A stretch of 64,000 nt of DNA from Diacronema lutheri. Its lineage: Eukaryota; Haptophyta; Pavlovophyceae; Pavlovales; Pavlovaceae. The stretch's first letter is position 1. Every line of letters begins with the position of its first letter. The position numbers and the translations under genes are program-made. Below, in pieces: positions 1 to 9,699 of the stretch. Location of the stretch: the NCBI GenBank assembly GCA_019448385.1, contig JAGTXO010000009.1, positions 186,001-250,000 on the forward strand, written 5' to 3'. The notes beneath the pieces are model-generated. The model worked only from the letters and a program-made list of their open reading frames with translations, did not search any database and had not been told where the DNA came from.

Positions 1-1
1 C

Positions 2-508
2 GCGCTGTGCGCCTCGTTTCGCGAGGCCTACACGGCGCTTCTCCCCGCCCTGCGCGCCGCGATGCTCGCGCGTTCGGACGGCGCCGGGCGGGAGAAGGGC
101 GAGGGCGGGTTGCTCGATTTCAAGCAGGCGCGCGCGCTCGTGCTCGCGGCCGATGGCGGCATCGCGCTCGCAGACGCCACCGACCTCGCCGCGCGTGGCT
201 TTGGTGCGCCGTCAGCCGCCGCGCTCGACGGTGCGGCCGATGCGCTGCGGCTGCCGGCGGAGGTGTGGCACGCGCAGCTCGTGCTCTCGGGGCCGCTCAG
301 GCGCTCGGGCACGGATGGCGACGCGGGCAAGGCCGTGCGCGGCGCGCACAGGAGGCAGAGCGCGCTCAGCGGCGCGGCCCCGCGCGCGCTGCTGCCCGCC
401 GGCGCGGGTGGCTCGCCGCCCGGCCCGTCGTCTGGCCCTGTGCGCCGTGTACGCGCCAGCGTGTCCGAGGGCATGCGCGATGGGCCTCCATCTCGTTTGC
501 TGGAGTGA
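2..508 (+). CDS. C-terminal part of an unrecognised protein (5' end outside window)
   Basis: An open frame enters from the left edge and stops at 508. It encodes about 168 residues: a helical, Ala/Leu-rich first half (FREAYTALLPALRAA, then LLDFKQARALVLAADGGIAL) and a Gly/Pro/Arg-rich, probably disordered tail. The first half reads like ordinary folded protein. No family is recognised. Its stop lies about 130 bp from the stop of the convergent gene at 636. It could be the last exon of a larger gene. Confidence 0.35.
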   Translation, partial: ALCASFREAYTALLPALRAAMLARSDGAGREKGEGGLLDFKQARALVLAADGGIALADATDLAARGFGAPSAAALDGAADALRLPAEVWHAQLVLSGPLRRSGTDGDAGKAVRGAHRRQSALSGAAPRALLPAGAGGSPPGPSSGPVRRVRASVSEGMRDGPPSRLLE

Positions 509-574
509 GTTGAATGGACACGTTCCGCACAACCGACGGTCGTCGTGAATGCGTGCAGATGGTCGTTCGGAGAA

Positions 575-627
575 TTTTCAGCTGAGCGGAATGCATGAGC
601 AACAAACTCGTTTTCAGCTGAGCGGAA
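575..627. repeat. Pair of 17-bp direct repeats between convergent genes
   Basis: TTTTCAGCTGAGCGGAA occurs at 575-591 and again at 611-627, in the short gap between two convergent stop codons. It contains the palindrome CAGCTG. It may belong to 3'-end signals, but nothing else supports a role. Confidence 0.5.
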
Positions 628-635
628 CACGCGTG

Positions 636-2097
636 TCACGCCCCATGGACGTCCGTCGACGCCTGGATCGAGGCTTCGATGTTGCGCTTGGCGGTGCGCA
701 GGACCTGCACGGCGCCCCAGATCGCCCAGGTCGGCAGGAGGAGCACGCCCACGACGAGCGAGAAGGGGATCCACACGGCGGACGTGGCGCCGGCGGCAAA
801 GAGAATCACGCACAGTGCTGCGACTACCGACGTCACGATGCGCGAAATCAGCTCCTCCACAAACTCGTTGGTCGTGATCGCAACTCGCGTCAGGCACGCC
901 GTATCGCCACAGCACGTGCGCGAATGGGTCACGCCGCGCGGGACGGTCTTGCCTGTCAGCCCCTCCTGCGACGTGAGCCCCATCGCCGTCAGCACGACCG
1001 CCGTGAGCACGTGCCAAAAGCCATGCAGGTAGTCCCACTGCTTGAGCAGCTCGATGCGGCGGAGGATTTCGTCCAGATCGGTGCCCACCTCGGCGCACGT
1101 ACGCTGCAGCTCGTACGGGTTGATGACCTCACGGCCGACCAGGTTGAGGACCGCCGCGCAGCCGAGGACGACCAGGCGCGGCACCGCCGTGACCAAAAAG
1201 GCGAGCACGGTGCTGCACCAGCGCGACGAGGAAGGCTCGCCATCGCGCGCGCGGAACGCGTAGATGGCGGCGGCAGTCGCGTTGCAAACGATGATCACCG
1301 CGCCGGCGATGCCGAGGAAGAGGCCCTGGTCGATCTGACGCCAGAAGAAGATGCAAAAGGCGAAGAGCACGAACGTCGCGACCGTCACGAGCGGAAGCAC
1401 GCACCGGTCGGACGCCTGCTGGCCGCGCCCCTTGATGCAGTAGTAGAGCCCAAGCACGGCGGCGCCCGACAGCCCGGTGAAGAGGAGGTATATGCCGAAG
1501 ATGTCGGCCTAGCGGTCGTAGACGCGGACGGGAGGACGCGTCGTGCACGCGTTAGGCGCGCCCACGCGTCAGGAGGCGAGGGCCGCGCGGAAAGCGGCGC
1601 GCGGGGCTTCGCGCCGCTTTCGCGCAGCGCACCGCGTGTGCCCACGTGCCGAGGACGGAGCCGAGTGCGTGGAAGCTGGCGCTGCCCACGCCGAGGATGA
1701 CGAAGAGCACGCCGAGCCAGTACATTTGGGGGAAGAGGAAGGCGAGGTTGGGCGCCTGGTAGAGGTAGATCGCGACGCCTGCGAGCCAGTAACACAGGTT
1801 GGTCGCGCTCGAGAAGGGCTCGTATACCGTCGCGCCGCCCAAGGAGGCGCGGGGCAAGTAGGCGGGTGGCTCGCCGGTACTTGAGCACTCGGTGAACGTG
1901 AGCGCCGGGTCGTAGTAGACGGCCGCTCCGTAGCAAACGCACGGGATCAAGCCGAGCGTCGGCAGCAAAAGCGCGAGCGTCTCCGACGCCTGGATGTTGT
2001 CGCCAACGAGTGAGCTTTGCAACGGGATGAGCGTCTGCGTCGCCGCCCCGGCGGGCGCGCTGGCCGCCTCCGTTTTCTGCTCGTCGCCGTTGGGCAT
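636..2097 (-). CDS. CREST-superfamily multi-pass membrane protein (ceramidase/Per1/TMEM8-like)
   Basis: Two exons, 2097-1633 and 1508-636, give about 445 residues. The 124-nt intron starts GTGCGC, ends CTAG and is in phase 0. Seen: at least seven hydrophobic segments; the motif SASFHA near residue 140; after splicing, TWAHAAD; and LHGFWH near residue 314. The conserved Ser/His, an Asp at the end of the next helix and a late H-x-x-W-H are the hallmark residues of the CREST membrane hydrolases (alkaline ceramidases, Per1/PGAP3, TMEM8, PAQR). The likely role is a metal-dependent lipid or GPI-anchor hydrolase in ER/Golgi membranes; the substrate cannot be told. Two more hydrophobic segments follow the last His motif, making it longer than ceramidases. 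It is divergent from the sulfotransferase gene at 2228. Confidence 0.6.
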
Positions 2098-2125
2098 GCT
2101 CGCGCTCCCCAAGGCGGACGGGTTT

Positions 2126-2203
2126 CCCCAAAATTGTGATCGGATTTTGGGCGGCCCATTTCGGGCACGCGGGGGATGATGAACCCCAAAATAGTTTGGG
2201 GTT
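2126..2203. promoter_or_regulatory. Putative bidirectional promoter with repeated CCCCAAAAT
   Basis: Only 130 bp separate the ATGs of the divergent genes at 2097 (-) and 2228 (+). In it CCCCAAAAT occurs at 2126-2134 and 2184-2192, and the inverse ATTTTGGG at 2144-2151. AACCCCAAA (2182-2190) forms a 9-bp stem with TTTGGGGTT (2195-2203) around a 4-nt loop. No TATA box is evident. The repeated, palindromic arrangement in a G+C-rich genome suggests protein-binding sites; no factor is assigned. Confidence 0.4.
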
Positions 2204-2227
2204 TTTGAAGCCGGCGGGCATGGCGCG

Positions 2228-4384
2228 ATGACCGCTTGGGCGGTGCGCACCCTCCTCGCCGCCCTCGTCCTCATCGTCAGCTCGTGGCTTGTGGGCGAGT
2301 ACAGCCGCACCGTTGGCGTGCCGTCCGCCCAGCTCGCCCAGCGCGAGGCTGGGCCGTCCGCTCGTCCTCGCGACGCGCCCGCCTCCTCGGCGAGCGCCGC
2401 GCACGGCGGCGCGCCCGGCGCCGAGCGCGCCGTCCCGCCGGACAAGCGGCCGGGCGGCGCGCCGTCCGCCCGCGGCTCGGCGAACGCGCGCGCGGCACCG
2501 AGTCCGCGGGATACCGAGCCCACTCCGCTGCCGCGGCGGGGCGCCGAGCGGCCGCGCACGGGCAACGCGTCCGCGTCGGCGGCCGGGCTGCCGCCGTGCC
2601 TCGTCGGCTTCTTTGTGCACGTGGACAAGACGGGCGGCACGTCGGTGCGCTCGGTGCTCCAGGCGCAGGCGGCGCACGGCGACTTTGACGCGGTCATCTT
2701 CACGCTGATGGGCCGGACGCGCTTCTGGAAGGTGCTCGTCCAGAACCTGGTCGCGCGCGCGGAGGCGCAGACGGGCGTACGGCTGCTCGTCGAGCTGCAC
2801 GCGGGTGGCGGCTCGCACCATGCCATGTGGAGCCAGCTGCTGCCGGACATTCTGGCGCTGCGCCAGCTTTTCGCCGAGCGCTTCGCCCACCTCGGCCCGT
2901 TGGGCTGCCCCGTGCGCCTCGCGACCATGTTCCGCTCGCCCGTCGAGCAGAGCCTCTCGCTGCACCACTACAGCATCAACGGCAGGGCGCCGCTCTGTCT
3001 GTGGCCGCCGCCCTCGTCGCTGCAGCTGCGCCTGCTGCTCGGCCTGCCGTACGACGCGGCGACGCACCGCGAGCACCTCTCAGCCGCCCATCTGCGCGCC
3101 GCGTGGGGCCTCGTCTCGCGCGCCTTCGACGCGGTCGGCCTCGTCGAGCTGTGGTGGGAGAGCATGGCCGAGCTCTTTGGCGCGTTTGCGCTGCGCAGGC
3201 CGATCGTGCCCACCGTCAACGTGGCCGCGCACAAGAGCGGCGCGGGCAGCTTTGCCGCGACCGCGCGCCTGCGCTGCGACGCGCGCCATGAGCCCTCCAT
3301 CTCCTTCGTCGCCCGCCGGATGAATTCGTCCGCACACACCGCGCGCTCGATCGCGCGCCATGAGCCGAGCCGCGGGGCCGTGCGCCGTGGCGCGCGCGGC
3401 GCGGGCGAGCGCGTGGGCGCAGAGCGGACGGTGCGCTGCAAGGGCATGGGCTGCCTCCTGCCCGCGGCTGTGCTGCAGCAAAGCGCCGACGCGCCGCGCC
3501 GCGCGCCCGACGGCGCCGGAGCTGGGGCTGGGGCCGAGGCCGCGGAGATGCTCGTCTCGTTCACCGATCGCGTGTGGGACGCGGCGGACTGCGCGCACGC
3601 GGCGGAGAACGCGCGGCCCGGGCGCGTGCTCCGCCGCGTCTGCGCCTCCCTCCGGCACGACCGCGCGCTGCACGCCGCGGCGAGCGCGCGCCTCGCGCGC
3701 GTCGCCGCGCGCTCGCCGGCGCTGCGCGAGCGCGCGCGGTCGCTGCGCGAGGCGAACGAGGCACCGGTCGTAATGAGCAACGGCGGCGCGAGCTGCCCGC
3801 GCTGCACGAACGACCGCCTCTCCATGCTCGACCACTGCTGGCGTCGCCTCGTCAATTGGGCGCCCGACCCGCGCATCTTCGAATGCGAGCGCTCGTGGGA
3901 CGGCGACGCGCCGCGCGGCTCCGCGCCGTCGCAGTGGACGGGCGCGACGCTCACCGCGATGCGCGCGCCGTGCTTCCGCACGTGCTGGACGCCGATTGGC
4001 GCGACCGTTGCCGGCGCGCGCCACTGCACCGCCTCGTGCGACGGCAACGAGAGCGAGACCGACCCTTCGCTCGCTCCGTCGCCGCAGCCGCCGGCCGAGC
4101 GGCGCGCGTCGCTCGCGCGCGTGCTGGCGACGCCGCCCGACACGTGGCACGCGGCGCGGTGGGAGACGACCCTGCGACCGGCCTTGCTGCGCACGCTCGA
4201 CGACTCGGTTCGCGCGCATCTGCTCGCGCCACTCGCGTGGACGCGCTACGAGCTTTCGCAAAGCCAAAGTGGAGCAACCTCTCACGCCAGGCGCGACGCG
4301 GGCTGGCCACCGGAGAGCTGGGCCGAGCCGCTCGTGCAGCTCGAGGCGCCCGACATTGGCGGCGGCACCCGCCACGCACTCTGA
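2228..4384 (+). CDS. Golgi-type sulfotransferase (type II membrane protein)
   Basis: 718 residues in one exon. Residues 1-26 form an uncleaved signal-anchor (hydrophobic LLAALVLIVSSWLV), followed by a Pro/Ser/Ala-rich stem to about residue 120. The 5'-phosphosulfate-binding loop is FFVHVDKTGGTSVRSVL near residue 134. A plausible 3'-phosphate site is FRSPVEQSLSLHHY near residue 235. Both are typical of membrane sulfotransferases that use PAPS on glycans in the Golgi lumen. The catalytic region ends near residue 340. The remaining ~370 residues hold several Cys pairs (CPRC, CFRTC, CTASC) unlike the core family. The start is fixed by the signal-anchor directly after the first ATG. The stop is 41 bp from the convergent RPC9 stop. 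Acceptor sugar and specificity are unknown. Confidence 0.75.
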   Translation: MTAWAVRTLLAALVLIVSSWLVGEYSRTVGVPSAQLAQREAGPSARPRDAPASSASAAHGGAPGAERAVPPDKRPGGAPSARGSANARAAPSPRDTEPTPLPRRGAERPRTGNASASAAGLPPCLVGFFVHVDKTGGTSVRSVLQAQAAHGDFDAVIFTLMGRTRFWKVLVQNLVARAEAQTGVRLLVELHAGGGSHHAMWSQLLPDILALRQLFAERFAHLGPLGCPVRLATMFRSPVEQSLSLHHYSINGRAPLCLWPPPSSLQLRLLLGLPYDAATHREHLSAAHLRAAWGLVSRAFDAVGLVELWWESMAELFGAFALRRPIVPTVNVAAHKSGAGSFAATARLRCDARHEPSISFVARRMNSSAHTARSIARHEPSRGAVRRGARGAGERVGAERTVRCKGMGCLLPAAVLQQSADAPRRAPDGAGAGAGAEAAEMLVSFTDRVWDAADCAHAAENARPGRVLRRVCASLRHDRALHAAASARLARVAARSPALRERARSLREANEAPVVMSNGGASCPRCTNDRLSMLDHCWRRLVNWAPDPRIFECERSWDGDAPRGSAPSQWTGATLTAMRAPCFRTCWTPIGATVAGARHCTASCDGNESETDPSLAPSPQPPAERRASLARVLATPPDTWHAARWETTLRPALLRTLDDSVRAHLLAPLAWTRYELSQSQSGATSHARRDAGWPPESWAEPLVQLEAPDIGGGTRHAL

Positions 4385-4425
4385 GTCTGAAACGTGTCAG
4401 CAGGCTCAAAGGGGGGTGGGGGGGC

Positions 4426-4991
4426 TCACTTGTCGCTCAGCGCGGCGCGCTCCGCGTCGTCGCCGACGAGCTCAGCGTCTGTCTGTCGGGCCGGCGGCTC
4501 GGGAAGGCAGTCGATGCACGCCTTGAGGAGCGCGTCGACTTGATCTGCGGTGAAGCGCTGGTCGCACGCGTCGATGACCTGCGAGCATACGTGTCGCAGC
4601 GGCGCGCGCGGCGCGCCCAGTCACAAGGTGGGCGAATGGTTGGCGGGCAGCGCGCGGCACCGGTGCCCTCACCACGAACAGCTCGACGCGCTGCGCCGGT
4701 CTGAGGTTGATGCACATGAGGAGCTCAGCCGCATTGAGGCCGAGGTCCGCCGTCCGCTCGAGGAAGTCTACAATGTGCGCTTCCGTCTGCACGTACGCGG
4801 GCGAGCTGGAGAGGTAGCGCATGAGGCCCTCGCGCACCGCGCTGACGATGCGCTGCGCCGCGAGCGCCACGTGCGGCGCCGTGCGCCGACCCCCGCTCAG
4901 CAACTGCCGCTCGCTTGCCGCGTGCCGCTTCTCCTCGTCGAGCAACCGAAAGACCTCAAAGTCGGTCAGCGCGCCGCTGTGCTTCTCGACG
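4426..4991 (-). CDS. RPC9: RNA polymerase III subunit RPC9 (CRCP-like), first exon not located
   Basis: Exons 4991-4673 and 4578-4426 join in phase 0 across a 94-nt intron (GTGAGG...CGCAG). The protein reads ALTDFEVFRLLDEEKR near its start, then an amphipathic helical region, LLMCINLRPAQRVELFV, and after splicing VIDACDQRFTADQVDALL. This matches RPC9/CRCP along its whole core (human: LSNYEVFQLL, LLNHRPVTAVEIQL, EESEERLTEEQIE). RPC9 pairs with RPC8 as the Pol III stalk, acting in initiation on tRNA and 5S genes. A CGCAG acceptor at 4996-4992 implies a short upstream exon carrying the ATG; it could not be fixed. The tail after the HRDC-like fold is short and acidic. Confidence 0.85.
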
Positions 4992-5564
4992 CTGCGGGCG
5001 CACGCGCGCGGGTGGGCGGCGCACGGTCGGGCGCACGTGCGCGCGCGCTGCGTGCTGCGCGCTCGCGCGGTGCGGCGGCGGCGCGCACATGCGCATCGCT
5101 CCCGCCGCCGCTCCGCCGCCCCACGCGGTCCCGCCGCCGCTCGCCTACCGCCGCCGCTCCGCGTGGGCCCCGACTCGAGCGCGATTCCGTCCGAGCGACG
5201 CCAATGATGGCGGAGGGCCCGTCCGAGCCTACCCACACGGGGCCGGGAGCCGCGCTCCGAGGGGCGGTTCCGCTGCGTGCCGAACCACACCCGCCCGCTC
5301 AGATGCTCGACTGCTTCGTCGCCGCGCAGTGCCTGCCGCCGATTGCGCCGAGCGCGCCTGCTGACCGCCGCTTTGCTGCGCAGGCACCGGAACGTCGAGT
5401 CCATGGTGGCGCACTTCGCTGAATGCCAAGAAGGGGGGACAGGTTGGCGTGGCCAAAGTCGGCAGACGCTGGAGGCTGCGCCGTGCACGCGCCTTTGACC
5501 TGCTCATGGCCATGAATCGAGACGCTGGCTGCGCCCATGGCCAAAGCCGGCAGCCGCTGCCTTC
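4992..5564. other. Gene-poor stretch holding the RPC9 5' end and promoter
   Basis: No convincing frame was found here. The missing first RPC9 exon should lie here on the minus strand. Candidate ATGs near 5095 and 5402 do not give a frame I trust. An imperfect direct repeat (TGGCCAAAG[T/C]CGGCAG, around 5451 and 5540) lies just downstream of the NDUFB9 stop. Confidence 0.3.
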
Positions 5565-6078
5565 CTACGCGGGCGGGAGGTTCTTGACTTTCGGCAAATA
5601 GTAGAGCTCAACGTACTGGTCGACCAGGTGCTCGGGGATGTCGCACACCTCCTTGGGCAGCCCCATGCCATCCCCGGGGAAGCGCATGTATTTGCTCGAG
5701 CCAAATTGCCACGGGACTGCGCGGCGTAGCGCGCAGAGCGGCGCGCGGCGCGTGCGTGAGGCGGCGCGGGCGACACCGCCGTGTGCCGCTGAGCGGTAAG
5801 GCGGAATACACCCTTGTCACCCGACGCGGAAGCGCGGCGCACGCACGCTTGTACGGGTCGGGATGCTTAAACTTGACCAGGTCGGCCTCGGCGTCCGAGC
5901 AGATCTTCTCGATCAGCGGCGCCGAGCGGACGTGCCGGTTCGCCTCAAACTGCTTGCGCAAGTCGATCGCCTCGGCGATGAACGTCTCGCGGTCCACCAC
6001 CCAATTGAACGTCGTCTTCAGCGCTCGCCGGTACAAGCCGCACACGCGCAGCGTGTGCGCGCTCGGGGCTGCAGTCAT
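5565..6078 (-). CDS. NDUFB9: Mitochondrial complex I subunit B22, LYR protein
   Basis: Two exons, 6078-5847 and 5716-5565, give 127 residues. The intron of 130 nt (GTGCGT...GCGCAG) is in phase 1. Residues 15-17 are the LYR motif (VCGLYRRALKTTFNW), followed by the family's arginine/phenylalanine helix (FEANRHV), HPDPYK and, after the splice, PWQFGSSKYMRF and a tail ending YYLPKVKNLPPA. The order and length match plant/protist NDUFB9 (B22), an accessory subunit at the distal tip of the complex I membrane arm that binds acyl carrier protein through its LYR fold. No cleavable presequence is expected for this family and none is seen. Confidence 0.9.
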
Positions 6079-7001
6079 GGCGGAACCCCTTGAGCTTTTA
6101 AAAACCCGCGCTCTCAGCATCCCTGCACCTCTGCGGTGCCTGTGCGCGCCGACGTGCCTGTGGCACGCCTCGCGGATGCTGTCGTCGATGCGTGCGTGGC
6201 AGTACCCTCGAACACGACACCGAGCGTGAGCGACAGGTGTGCGTCCGGAGGCCGCGCACCCGTCGCTCACGCTCGGACGGCTCGGTGCCCGTCGCACGCT
6301 CGGTGCTATTCAGGGCGAGGTTCGGCCGTCCGGGCCTCAGTAGGGCCGGAGTAGTACGACGCGGGTCGCAAAGTCAAGCAATCAAGCCCTTGGACGCCAA
6401 TGCGACGGCGAGCGCCGCCGTCTTTGCCGCGCCCTCCTGTGAGGTCGCGACAGGTGTGTGTGCGCGCGTCGGGCTCGACGACGACGACGGCAGCCGCGCG
6501 GCGCGTCTCCGGCCTGTCGTTGACGCTCGGCACGGGCGCGAGAATCGTGCAAACGCAGCCACGGATGAAAAAGCGAAGCGCGCGGCGGCGCGCGTGGATG
6601 TGCGGCCGCGGCGCGCGCGCGCGCCACGTGGCCCGCACATGCTGCTCACGTGCGCGGGGCACGTGCGGCGGCGACGGCGCCGCACACCGCGGCAGCTGCG
6701 GCAGCGGCCAGAAGCAGACCATGGTGACGTCGAGCGCGAGCGCGTCGCCCGCGCGTCCGCCGCGCTCAACGACGCGGCAGCGGAGGCGCGACGGGAGCAG
6801 CCCCCGTAGGCGAGCCCGAGCACGGCCGCGCCGTTCCACTGGCGAGCCGTCAGCAGCGCGCACTTGGGCCCAGGCGTGTGCCCGGCGGTGTGCGCGCTAG
6901 TCGGCGGGCCTGTGTCGCCCGCCGATCGGATGCCCCGTGGGTGCCCGTCGATACGCTCGAAGATCGAGTCGGCCTCGCGCTCTCGCCTGCGCGGCGTCGC
7001 C

Positions 7002-7032
<31 letters not shown>

Positions 7033-7036
7033 CAGC
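6079..7036. other. Intergenic region between NDUFB9 and the copia remnant
   Basis: Minus-strand frames here are short and biased. One (about 6374-6985) contains fragments such as SIFERIDGHPRGI and ARQWNGAAVLGLAYGGC that look protein-like but match nothing I know. They may be exons of a small gene or leftovers of the element. A run of about 32 G lies at roughly 6999-7030. No RNA gene was recognised. Confidence 0.3.
6220..6276. repeat. 15-bp perfect inverted repeat with 27-nt spacer
   Basis: CCGAGCGTGAGCGAC (6220-6234) is the exact reverse complement of GTCGCTCACGCTCGG (6262-6276). It could form a long hairpin in RNA from either strand, or be a dimeric binding site. It lies about 140 bp upstream of the NDUFB9 start. 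Confidence 0.55.
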
Positions 7037-9670
7037 TCAGGTCGGGTCGCGCGACAGCGTCCGGCGTTGCGCAGCGGCCGCGGCCTGGCCGTAAAACAGC
7101 CCGTCCGCTATGAAAAACACGATGTAGCCGGTCGTGGACTTGCGCTGCACGGGGTCGTTGGCCCAGTCCGCGTCGGCGAACGCGCGCAGCGTTGCGCACT
7201 CGGCGTCCTCGCCGTACTTAAAGAGCAAGCCGAGCTGCTCGGTGCCGCGCAGGTACTGCAGCACGCGACGTGCGGCGCGCAGGTCGACGGCCCTCGGCCT
7301 CGACATCCGCCGCGCCAGCATGTTCACCGCGTGCGCAAGATCGGGTCGGCACGTCACCATCGCAAACACCAGCCCTCCCGTGATGGACTGGTACATGAGC
7401 TTGTCCTCCGTCGCGAGCAGCTCGTCGTCGTCGTCGTCTGACGACACGAGCGATCGCGCCTCGACCTCCGGCGTCGGCGCCGGTTGTCCTGTCGTCGCCT
7501 CGAGGCGCTCGAGCAGCCCGGTGACGTACGGTCCGAGGTGCATGTAAATGCCGTCCAAACACGTCTCAAAGATGGCGCCGAGGAACTTGTCGAGCCTCTC
7601 CGACAGCTTGATCTCGTAGTGCTGCCGCAAGCTCGCGGCCAGCTCCTCGATCGCGCGCGCCGGGCGCGTCAGGTTGAGGAAGATGAGGTCGTCCACGAAC
7701 CCTCCTGCGATGAGGTACTCGCCCGGTGCCGTCTCCTTGACGTAGATGCACGGGGCGGACGGCGCCTCGGCGAAGCCGAGCGCCAGCAGCGACGATCGCT
7801 GCAGCCGATGCCACGCACGCCCCGACTGCCGAAGGCCTGGGTGCGCCTTGAGACTCCGCCCGACCACCTTGTAGCCGGACGGTGCGACCGTCTTGGTCAC
7901 GTATCCTTGGGGTAAACTGTGCAGCGGCCGTTCGTCCTCGTTGAGCGACGAGTTGAGGTACGCGTCCTTGACATCGCCCTTGGTGATGACGGCGAACGAG
8001 CCGATGGTCGCGTCCTTGAAGCGCTGCGCCTTGCCCGTCTGCATCTTGGCCCCGAGCGCGATAAGCAGACGAACTTGCTCGGGCCGAATCGTCGGCGAGA
8101 AGACCTCCTGGAAGTCCACGCCGGGCCTCTGGTAGTTGCCCATTAGGACCGAGCGCGCCTTAAAGCGCTCGACCTTGCCGTCCGGGTCGGCCTTGAGGGC
8201 AAAGACCCACTGGCTCGGGAGCGCCCACGTGCCGAGCGGCACGAGCACCTCCTCGAAGGTGCCGAGCTGCTCATGCCGGCGAGGTGCTCCTGGACGGCGG
8301 CTTGCCACTGCTCGGCCTGCTGCGAGCGCATCGCCTGCTTGTAGTTCTTCGGGATGGCGACGTCCTGCGCCTTCCAGACAGCGAGGCAGGTCGCAGCCAG
8401 AACGCGAGGGAACAGCTGCGGGTTGGACCGAGAAGTGCGATCACGGCGGTCCACGTCGTGCGACAGGTCGAGCTGCTGCTGCGACTCGTCCAGCACGTCA
8501 TAGTTGGCGCCCGACTCGTCGCCCGACACGTCCTCGTGCGGCTTCGCGATCGGAATGAGCACGGGGTAAGCAACGCCCGCCTCGTCGCGCGGCAGCGCGT
8601 GACCACGTTGAGGTGAGGCCACGTCCGCGCCCTGCGCGTGACCATCAGGTGAGATCACGCCCTCGTCGTCGTCCGCGCCGATCAGGCCGGAAGGCGACTC
8701 GCACGGCAGCTCGCGCGTCGGCGAAGTCCCGTACCACGGGCAGCTCGCGCGTCGGCGCAGCCGCACTCTCGGGCAGCTCGCGCGTCGGCGCAGCCGCCCT
8801 CTCCGGACCCCCGCGCCTCGGCAAGGCCCCGAACCATGGCAGCCCGAGCATCGGCGCAGCCGCAATCCCCGGTAGCCCGCGCGTCGGCGCGGCTCCGGTG
8901 CTCAGCGACGGCCTCTCGGAAGCTTCGAAGTCGACGTCCTCAACCTTGCGCGCACTGTCGGGCGTGTCGGCCCTGTCGTGCTCCTCGTGCGATGGCCTCT
9001 CGGAAGCGTCGAAGTCGGCGTCCTCATCCTCGCGCGCACTGTCGGGCGTGTCGGCCCTGTCGTGCTCCTCGTGCGATGGCCTCTCGGAAGCGTCGAAGTC
9101 GGCGTCCTCATCCTCGCGCGCACTGTCGGGCGTGTCGGCCCATTCGTGCTCCTCGTCGGCAGGCAGCCGCCCATCGGGCGCCTCCTCCGGCAGCGAATCG
9201 TGCTGGCGCGTGCGGCGCGCAGCATCGCTCGTCCCCACGCCAGCCCGCTGCGGTGCGGCGCCAAGCGATGAGAACCCCCCCCCTCGACGATGTCCGTCTC
9301 GTCGACCCACACATCGCGTGAGTACAAAAAGGTACCGTCGTCGCAGCGGACGACATAGCCGAGGACGTAACGAAACACACCCCGGACCTGCAGGCCGTGC
9401 CCACTCCAAAGGTAGACGCGCCCGAGCACGGCGCGCTGTCGGAGCGTGCCCAGCGCCTGCGCGCGAGCCTCGACCAGCAGCACCCGGCACCTGGCCCCGA
9501 AGGCCACGTGGTGCTTGAACGTAGCCGGCACGCCGAAGAAAAGCTCCTCCGGCGACCGCCACTCGGCGCGCTCATCCGCCTGCGCGATACGTTGCGAGGC
9601 GAGCCTGTTGCGCGATGCCACCGCATGCCACGCCGCAAAGTGCCAGTCGTGCATGGGTATGCCGCCCCGT
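7037..9670 (-). mobile_element. Ty1/copia retroelement remnant (integrase end, linker, reverse transcriptase, part of RNase H)
   Basis: Read on the minus strand from the right. First comes the C-terminal part of a copia integrase (RSPEELFFGVPATF and SRDVWVDE motifs). A long repetitive linker follows, then a reverse transcriptase with the copia order (WVFALKADPDG, RFKARSVLMG, GDVKDAYLN, the FVDD active site, and ADADWANDP leading into RNase H). Gag, protease and the integrase core are not seen, and no terminal repeats were recognised, so both ends are approximate. The element is clearly broken, with a handful of interruptions. The RT is still highly readable, which suggests moderate rather than ancient age. 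Confidence 0.85.
8907..9158 (-). repeat. Three tandem copies of an 84-bp unit inside the copia linker
   Basis: Units start at 8907, 8991 and 9075, exactly 84 bp (28 codons) apart. They encode an acidic segment of the type RPSHEEHD...EDEDADFDASE. Copies two and three are almost identical and the first is slightly diverged. The multiple-of-three period keeps the frame. Shorter related units lie at about 8700-8890. Confidence 0.85.
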
Positions 9671-9699
9671 AGGCGGGCCGGGGGGGGGCGTGCGTGCGG

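Noticed and set aside
8907-9158. Regular repeats resembling a CRISPR array
   Set aside because: Units are contiguous 84-bp tandem copies without variable spacers, keep a coding frame and lie in a retroelement of a eukaryote.
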